A DNA stretch of 11,678 nucleotides from Bacteroidia bacterium (lineage in GTDB: Bacteria; Bacteroidota; Bacteroidia; Flavobacteriales; NORP286): positions 1-11,678 of the forward strand of contig JAESTI010000207.1 in the NCBI GenBank assembly GCA_016763665.1. The letters are read 5' to 3'. The notes beneath the pieces were generated by a model that was given only the letters and a program-made list of their open reading frames with translations, was not told the origin of the DNA and did not search any database. The translations under genes and the position numbers were made by a program. Of the stretch, positions 7,241 through 11,678 are shown one piece after another. Position 1 is the first letter of the stretch. Each line of letters starts with the position of its first letter.

Positions 7241-7615
7241 TCATTTTATCCTTTTTTTAACAACCTTCTTTCTGTTGCTATTGTTAGTATTTTTCTTCCT
7301 GGTCTTGATATTTTTATGATTATTCATATTAGATGAGTTCTTAATTTCTTTTACTTCTTTCCTATCTTTCTTTTTAATATCGTGCGGTTTGTCAGCATCT
7401 CCCGGATTGTTTTTAGCGTTCTTTTTTTGATCAACAAGTTGTTTTTTGGGAATATTAACACTCAAAGTATCTCTACCTAAAATAGGTTTTTCTACTGATG
7501 TTTTTTCATCCAAATATTTTTTGAGTTGATTGTCATCCCCGGAATTATCCTGTGAGTATGCGGTTATACACAAAATGGAGAACAATGACAATAACGCGAA
7601 TCTATATTTATTCAT
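7241..7615 (-). CDS. Small secreted Lys/Asn-rich protein of unknown function
   Basis: 124 residues, not recognised as any named family. The N-terminus MNKYRFALLSLFSILCITAYSQ is a clear Sec signal peptide with a probable signal peptidase I cut just before or after the Gln, as is common in Bacteroidota. The mature part begins acidic (DNSGDDNQ). From about residue 75 it becomes strongly basic and low-complexity, with KKKDRKEVKEIK, repeated Lys/Asn/Arg and the ending RKKVVKKRIK. It is predicted to be intrinsically disordered and periplasmic or outer-membrane associated. The polybasic tail could contact LPS, nucleic acid or peptidoglycan, which is inference only. It is divergent from the lipoprotein gene with a 45-bp shared promoter region, and 41 bp separate it from yggS downstream. 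Confidence 0.72.
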   Translation of the reverse strand: MNKYRFALLSLFSILCITAYSQDNSGDDNQLKKYLDEKTSVEKPILGRDTLSVNIPKKQLVDQKKNAKNNPGDADKPHDIKKKDRKEVKEIKNSSNMNNHKNIKTRKKNTNNSNRKKVVKKRIK

Positions 7616-7660
7616 ACCTTTATATTTTAGTTTGTAAAAATACTCTTTTACTCTTCAATA

Positions 7661-8062
7661 GTGCAAATAACATTCCAATTCTACATTTATAGATTACTCG
7701 TTTTCATACTTCTTTGTTCTACACTTTATTCCTGTACTGAAGAGAAAAAACTATTACCGGAAGACATTTTAACTATTGATGAAATAGTTCCAATTTTAGT
7801 TGATATTCATATAGCTGAGGCTGATATTTATCTAAAAAAATATAAAAAAGACACTGCAGGGAAGATTGCATCATCATATTATCTGGAAATATATAAAAGA
7901 CATAATATAAGCGTAGCTGATTTTGATCACAGCTTTAATTATTTTATAGACAACAAAGAATTGATGGATGAAATTTATGTAAAAGTGATTGACGAACTTA
8001 GCAAAATAGAAGCTAACGCTGTAAAGAAATTAGAAGAATCAAAAAGACAAAAAGTTGAGTAA
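7661..8062 (+). CDS. DUF4296-type lipoprotein
   Basis: 133-residue protein starting at GTG 7661. Residues 9-24 form a hydrophobic signal segment followed by a lipobox-like LYSC with Cys25 as the lipid-modified residue, so it should be anchored in a membrane facing the periplasm. The mature part is helical and matches the pattern of the Bacteroidota DUF4296 family: a DIVPILVDIHIAEAD-like opening (here DEIVPILVDIHIAEAD), then YYLEIYKRHNISVADFDHSFNYF and a C-terminal helical tail rich in Lys and Glu. The function of this family is unknown. The stop overlaps the sirtuin start by 8 bp in another frame, so the two are co-transcribed and probably translationally coupled. No other good start lies nearby, and the divergent gene is only 45 bp away. 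Confidence 0.85.
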   Translation: MQITFQFYIYRLLVFILLCSTLYSCTEEKKLLPEDILTIDEIVPILVDIHIAEADIYLKKYKKDTAGKIASSYYLEIYKRHNISVADFDHSFNYFIDNKELMDEIYVKVIDELSKIEANAVKKLEESKRQKVE

Positions 8063-8747
8063 GCAAAAAATTGTTGTATTGTCTGGAGCAGGTGTAAGTG
8101 CAGATAGTGGTCTGAAAACTTTTAGAGATATGGGTGGTCTGTGGGAAGGCTATGATGTAATGGAAGTTGCTTCCCCCGGAGGATGGCAGAAAAACCCTGA
8201 ATTGGTATTAGGCTTTTATAATGAAAGAAGAAGACAACTTATAGATGCCAAGTGTAATGATGGACACTTAGCTCTGGCTAAACTTGAAACTAAATATGAT
8301 GTGACTATTATTACCCAAAATGTTGATAACCTTCATGAGCAAGCCGGTTCAACTAACATTATTCATTTACATGGTATTCTAACAAAATCGCAGAGTACAG
8401 CTGACCCGAGCTTAGTTTATGAAATTAATGGAACGGAATTAAACGTTGGTGATAAATGTGAAAAAGGATCCCAACTTCGCCCTTACATCGTATGGTTTGG
8501 AGAAATGGTTCCAATGATGGATGAGGCTATTCCAATTACTGAAAAAGCTGATATATTTATAGTAGTTGGTACCTCATTGGAAGTTTATCCCGCAGCGGGG
8601 CTAATAAATTACGTTCCGGAAGAAGCTACAAAGTATGTGGTCGACCCGAAAATCCCAACAGGATCTTCAACATACATTAATACAATTTTTATTGAAGAAA
8701 GGGCTGCTGTTGGAGTACCTAAGTTAGTAGATAAATTACTTTCTTAG
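8055..8747 (+). CDS. cobB: SIR2-family NAD-dependent deacylase (class III sirtuin, lacking zinc cysteines)
   Basis: 230-residue cytosolic sirtuin that would remove acyl groups from lysines using NAD+. NAD-binding motifs are GAGVSADSG (11-19), TFRD (22-25) and QNVDNLH (88-94). The catalytic His is 106 in HLHG, and GTSLEVYPAAGL (172-183) closes the Rossmann site. FYNERRRQ carries Tyr55 and Arg58, the class III Y-x-x-R pair that in SIRT5 and CobB favours acidic acyl groups such as succinyl. The small zinc module is degenerate: only Cys135 remains between the catalytic His and the LRPYIVWFGE segment, instead of two CxxC pairs. I believe this is common among Bacteroidota relatives. The TTG start at 8055 overlaps the lipoprotein stop and lies just before the conserved first strand; no upstream ATG is in frame with it. 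Confidence 0.92.
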   Translation: MSKQKIVVLSGAGVSADSGLKTFRDMGGLWEGYDVMEVASPGGWQKNPELVLGFYNERRRQLIDAKCNDGHLALAKLETKYDVTIITQNVDNLHEQAGSTNIIHLHGILTKSQSTADPSLVYEINGTELNVGDKCEKGSQLRPYIVWFGEMVPMMDEAIPITEKADIFIVVGTSLEVYPAAGLINYVPEEATKYVVDPKIPTGSSTYINTIFIEERAAVGVPKLVDKLLS

Positions 8748-8750
8748 TGG

Positions 8751-8784
8751 TTATCAACATTTGAACAATATCTTATCAACATTT
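8751..8784 (+). repeat. Direct repeat ttatcaacattt x2, DnaA-box-like
   Basis: Exact 12-bp copies at 8751-8762 and 8773-8784, in the same orientation and 22 bp start to start, about two helical turns. Each contains TTATCAACA, one mismatch from the consensus DnaA box. The first copy begins 4 bp after the sirtuin stop codon. It could be an operator, a DnaA-responsive site or chance in AT-rich DNA. Confidence 0.45.
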
Positions 8785-8963
8785 CCACATTTTATAAATT
8801 TTCATTTTGAGAGCTGATTTTCTCATTTTGTAAAATCCAAATTCTTCTGTGAATTCTTATCTTCTAATTTTCAATGACTTAGAACTTAACTTCTTTTGGT
8901 ATACATATTGTTTTACTATTTTCTACGTAAAAACCCCTAATAGAATATTGTATCGTTTTTACT

Positions 8964-9000
8964 TTTTATTTGGTATATTCAAAACTTTTATTTGGAATAT
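8964..9000 (+). repeat. Direct repeat of a 15-bp AT-rich word
   Basis: Two copies of ttttatttggNatat at 8964-8978 and 8986-9000 match at 14 of 15 positions and are 22 bp apart, the same spacing as the repeat at 8751. They lie 117-153 bp upstream of the PKD-protein ATG, a position suitable for a regulator site. Confidence 0.4.
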
Positions 9001-9116
9001 AAGTATAAACCACATATATTGTACATCTTTCTATAGGGATTTTCTGGGCTTGGATGGGGATAAAAACCAAGTTAAAACACTAGAAAACAAATTGTTAACC
9101 TAACTTATTAACAGCC

Positions 9117-11132
9117 ATGAGTCATCACCAAACACACAAGGGGTTTGCTGTGCAGTGTTGCCAAGCCTCTAATTATTGTTGTTTCTGGTTCAGCAGAACA
9201 ACCAATAACCTAACGGAGAAGTTTACGAAAGCATTTGCCTTCATTATAAGCTTCTCCTTATTTTTTTTATTGAGCTTTAATTCCTTTGCTCAATGCCCTA
9301 CTGCTGGGTTTTCATATAGTGTAACCAACTCAGATGTATCTGTAAACGATACCTCAAACGGTGGCAACGATTGGTTCTGGGACTGGGGTGATGGTTTTCA
9401 GGAGTTCGTACAATTTCCCCCGGTACATACTTATGGTGTTGCAGATACGTATACTATAGTACAAATAGTAACTAACACAACATCTGGCTGTAAAGATACC
9501 GCATTTGCTACAGTAACCGTTGGTGGTGGCTGTAACATAGTTGGCAATTATACTTACATGAATGACACTGCTGACTATAAAAAAATACTGTTTACAGATA
9601 TGTCTACAAGTCCTGATACTGTTAATTTCTGGGAATGGGAATTTGGAGATGCTTCAGCACTAGACAATACTCCTAATCCAATGCATTTCTATACCATAGC
9701 AGGGTCTTTCAATGTATGTTTAACCATTAAAGATACCAAGAACTGTTCAACCCAGTTCTGTAATACAATAAACACAGATCACTGTGGGAATGCAATAATG
9801 GATTACGATGAAACAGGAATCGACTGTGGTGGCGCTCAATGTATTGCTTGTGGTGGAGGTGGAAATTGCATGGCCAACTTCAACTTCCTGCAAGACACAA
9901 TCGATCCTAAGAGTTTTACTTTTAACGATATTTCCACATCTGACTCTATAATTCAAACTTGGAACTGGGATTTTGGAGATGCTACTAATTCAACAGTCCA
10001 AAGTCCAGCACATGTTTATAGTGTGGACGGAACCTACAGTGTTTGTTTGACTATCAATTCAGCAGGAGGTTGTTCCAATAATTATTGCCAAACAATTAGT
10101 ACAGGAGGTGGTGCTGCTCACTGCTCCAATAATGTTATGGATGCAGATGAAACAGATATTGATTGTGGTGGTGTTGATTGTGCTCCTTGTGGTGGCGGTG
10201 CTGTATGTAATGCATATTATATGTATGGCATTGATACAACCAATATATATAATGTATTTTTTCAAGATAACTCTCAGGCCGATACGTTACAAACAGTAAC
10301 AAGCTGGGCATGGGATTTTGGTGATGCAACTTCTTCAAATTTGCAAGACCCATCTCATGTGTATGCTAACAATGGTGATTATTGGGTTTGCTTAACTATA
10401 ACTACCAGCGATACTTGTACCCAAAGCTGGTGTGACTGGGTATATGGCGTGGGAGGCGGAACCGACCATTGTACAAATAATATTATGGATGCTGATGAGA
10501 CTGATATTGACTGTGGTGGTATTGACTGCGGACCCTGCGCAGGATGTGATATATATGCTGATTTCTTTGATTACAGAGATACACTCGATCCAATGAACTT
10601 GATATTTGATAATGGTTCATGGGGAAACCCCTACGTTAAAGTAAGATGGGAATTTGGTGATGGAATTATAGATACCATCAATATGGGTTCAACTTCACAT
10701 AAGTACCTTTACACAGGTGGTTATGATGTATGTTTAGCGGTTGAAGATTCTTCAGGTTGTATAGATAAAATATGCAGATGGATAGAAGTTGATACTTTAG
10801 ACCCATGTGATATTTATGCATATTTTGATTTCATGAATGACATCAATGACACGAGTGGGCTTACCTTGATATTTACAAACAATTCGGGAGGAGCTCAATA
10901 CCCCAACGATTATTATTGGGAATTTGGCGATGGGATGAATTCCAAAATGATGAGCCCTGTGCATGTCTACGGTTCGCCTGGCTCTTCTGGGTTGATCTTT
11001 ATGTTACTGATACCATTTCAGGATGCAGCGAAATGTATAGCCAAAATATCAATGCAGGCGATGCTACTTCAGGAGGATGCTTTACTTCAGCGTACTTCAC
11101 ATTCTCACCGGACAGTGTTGGAAACGGGATAA
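9117..11132 (+). CDS. Giant PKD-domain secreted surface protein, N-terminal part (frameshift near 10985)
   Basis: Exported repeat protein, most likely a cell-surface adhesin. The signal segment is residues 36-59 (hydrophobic run ending SFNSFAQ), followed by mature CPTAGFSY. Six PKD-like beta-sandwich domains follow, each with a W-[DE]-[FW]-GD core: roughly 61-137, 139-219, 251-328, 364-443, 477-558 and 563 onward. Three Cys-rich linkers with DETxIDCGG lie at 222-245, 335-358 and 451-474. Paired cysteines (VCLTI...GC...C) in most domains suggest disulfides, fitting an extracytoplasmic location. After residue 623 (GSPGSS) the frame is lost: the last ~48 residues to 11132 are off-family. The real continuation is in the frame from 10985, so one base is missing within about 10982-10987. 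The first 32 residues are an unusual extension before a typical signal peptide; an ACG at 9213 sits where an ATG would be expected. Other genes for secretion machinery are not in the window. Confidence 0.87.
   Translation: MSHHQTHKGFAVQCCQASNYCCFWFSRTTNNLTEKFTKAFAFIISFSLFFLLSFNSFAQCPTAGFSYSVTNSDVSVNDTSNGGNDWFWDWGDGFQEFVQFPPVHTYGVADTYTIVQIVTNTTSGCKDTAFATVTVGGGCNIVGNYTYMNDTADYKKILFTDMSTSPDTVNFWEWEFGDASALDNTPNPMHFYTIAGSFNVCLTIKDTKNCSTQFCNTINTDHCGNAIMDYDETGIDCGGAQCIACGGGGNCMANFNFLQDTIDPKSFTFNDISTSDSIIQTWNWDFGDATNSTVQSPAHVYSVDGTYSVCLTINSAGGCSNNYCQTISTGGGAAHCSNNVMDADETDIDCGGVDCAPCGGGAVCNAYYMYGIDTTNIYNVFFQDNSQADTLQTVTSWAWDFGDATSSNLQDPSHVYANNGDYWVCLTITTSDTCTQSWCDWVYGVGGGTDHCTNNIMDADETDIDCGGIDCGPCAGCDIYADFFDYRDTLDPMNLIFDNGSWGNPYVKVRWEFGDGIIDTINMGSTSHKYLYTGGYDVCLAVEDSSGCIDKICRWIEVDTLDPCDIYAYFDFMNDINDTSGLTLIFTNNSGGAQYPNDYYWEFGDGMNSKMMSPVHVYGSPGSSGLIFMLLIPFQDAAKCIAKISMQAMLLQEDALLQRTSHSHRTVLETG
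9178..9202 (+). other. Hairpin in the 5' leader part of the PKD gene
   Basis: gttgtttctg (9178-9187) pairs with cagaacaac (9194-9202): nine base pairs, one bulged T and a 6-nt loop. It lies just upstream of the ACG at 9213 where a canonical signal peptide would begin. A second weaker stem (ggtttg 9142-9147 with caagcc 9162-9167) precedes it. They may be leader structure, or incidental in coding sequence. Confidence 0.35.
9780..10538 (+). repeat. Tandem PKD + Cys-rich CGG module repeat, period about 340 bp
   Basis: Three copies of a 24-residue Cys-rich module occur at 9780-9851, 10119-10190 and 10467-10538, 339 and 348 bp apart, each separated by one PKD domain. The shared pattern is HC-x(2)-N-x-MD-x-DET-x-IDCGG-x(2)-C-x(2)-C. 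Copies 2 and 3 are nearly identical in protein (NNxMDADETDIDCGG) and very similar in DNA, which points to recent duplication; copy 1 has diverged more. The acidic residues could bind calcium and the four Cys could form disulfides, both inferred. Confidence 0.8.
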
Positions 11133-11678
11133 AATTCTATAACAATTCTAGTGAATTTGCTACATCTAGCTGGGATTTTGGTGATGCCAACTTTAGCAAC
11201 GTAACAAGTCCATATTATACTTATGTTGGTCCAGGATTTTATAGGGTATGTTTAACAGTAATGGATTCTGCCGGATTTTGTCAGGACCAATATTGTATGG
11301 ATATTAAAGTTGGTAATGATACAAATGCATGTTATGCTTCGTTCAACTTCTTCCCTGACGCTTCAGGTAATGGAGTAAGCTTTAGCAATAATTCCAATGG
11401 TTACACTGATGCCCAATGGGATTTTGGTGATGGTGTATTTGACTACACAGCAAATCCTTATCATGTATATGGCGCATCAGGTTATTACTGGGTATGTTTA
11501 ACCGTTAGTGATTCCATCAATGGGTGTATGGCAAACTTCTGTGAAAACGTACAGGTTGGTCAGGATACAACCGGAGCTACATGTTACACGTACTCCGACT
11601 TTACTTTTATTCCTGATACAGGAAATATGGTTCACTTCAATAATAGTTCTCAAGGGTTTACTGAATCTAATTGGGACT
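10985..11678 (+). CDS. Giant PKD-domain surface protein, continuation after frameshift (cut by right window edge)
   Basis: From 10985 this frame is open to the window end. It starts FWVDLYVTDTISGCSE, which completes the sixth PKD domain broken in the preceding frame. It then encodes two full PKD-like domains: one with SSWDFGDANFS and VCLTVMDSAGFC, one with AQWDFGDGVFD and VCLTVSDSINGC. A ninth domain breaks off at ESNWD. Each begins with a CYxxF- or CFxxY-like strand and contains the same Cys pairs as the upstream domains, so the gene clearly continues. No stop, sorting signal or C-terminal domain is reached. It has no start codon of its own and should be read with 9117-11132 as one gene. Domain number in the window is therefore at least nine. 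Confidence 0.85.

Larger units (their letters stand above)
8748..9116. other. AT-rich spacer with paired direct repeats at 21-22 bp spacing
   Basis: This 369-bp region is very AT-rich and contains no convincing gene; an 84-codon open frame from GTG 8849 looks like chance composition. Three pairs of same-strand repeats stand out: ttatcaacattt at 8751 and 8773 (exact, 22 bp apart), tcattttg at 8802 and 8823 (21 bp), and a 15-mer ttttatttggnatat at 8964 and 8986 (14/15, 22 bp). TTATCAACA differs by one base from the DnaA box TTATCCACA; weaker matches (7/9) lie at 8781-8789 and 9105-9113. The promoter of the PKD-protein gene must lie here, but no clear TTTG / TAnnTTTG pair was found. Confidence 0.5.

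Noticed and set aside
7616..7660. Bacteroidota -7 box (ttagtttg at 7627-7634) for the lipoprotein gene
   Set aside because: One mismatch to TAnnTTTG and no TTTG at the proper upstream distance; too weak to list.
8849..9103. Open frame of 84 codons (Phe/Tyr/Ile-rich) starting at GTG
   Set aside because: Composition mirrors AT-rich spacer DNA, there is no recognisable motif or signal peptide, and it lies in a region with direct repeats; treated as chance.
8748..9116. Calling this spacer the chromosomal origin
   Set aside because: Only near-matches to the DnaA box are present, no dnaA, dnaN or other origin-linked gene is adjacent, and GC skew cannot be judged from this window; kept only as a finding.

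Overview
The window reads as a stretch of chromosome from an AT-rich Bacteroidota bacterium, probably uncultured or of draft quality. The evidence is a DUF4296-type lipoprotein, a sirtuin without zinc cysteines, a single-domain heptose kinase, a very large secreted PKD-repeat protein, almost no Shine-Dalgarno sequences, and frequent GTG/TTG starts. No RNA gene, CRISPR array, transposase or phage gene was seen.

Layout. On the minus strand at the left edge is the N-terminal 519 codons of Lon protease (1-1559), cut by the window. A divergent 317-bp spacer rich in an acgaat word leads to a class I PLP aminotransferase (1877-3070). Next comes a small four-helix-bundle (S23/IVP-type) gene, 3119-3538, enclosed by an 18/20 inverted repeat. 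It is followed by a heptose-7-phosphate kinase (3615-4583), a 20-bp inverted repeat, and a TrkH/KtrB-like potassium transporter split by a frameshift (4683-6098 plus 6046-6498). Two minus-strand genes follow: a YggS-type PLP-binding protein (6549-7199) and a small secreted Lys-rich protein (7241-7615). Then, on the plus strand, a DUF4296 lipoprotein (7661-8062) overlaps a class III sirtuin (8055-8747). A 369-bp AT-rich spacer holds paired direct repeats about 22 bp apart. Last is a giant PKD-domain surface protein (from 9117, running off the right edge), broken by one frameshift near 10985.

How the genes relate. Most are unconnected housekeeping genes: protein quality control, amino-acid transamination, LPS heptose supply, K+ uptake, PLP homeostasis and deacylation. 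The only tight coupling is lipoprotein-sirtuin, an 8-nt overlap. The PKD protein is a probable adhesin or exported structural protein.

The points most worth a second look are the four-helix-bundle cassette bounded by inverted repeats in a non-rRNA setting, the different short-word repeats in the spacers, the Cys-rich CGG modules between PKD domains, the zinc-less sirtuin, and two single-base frameshifts in otherwise well-conserved genes. I did not find a clearly new multi-gene system.
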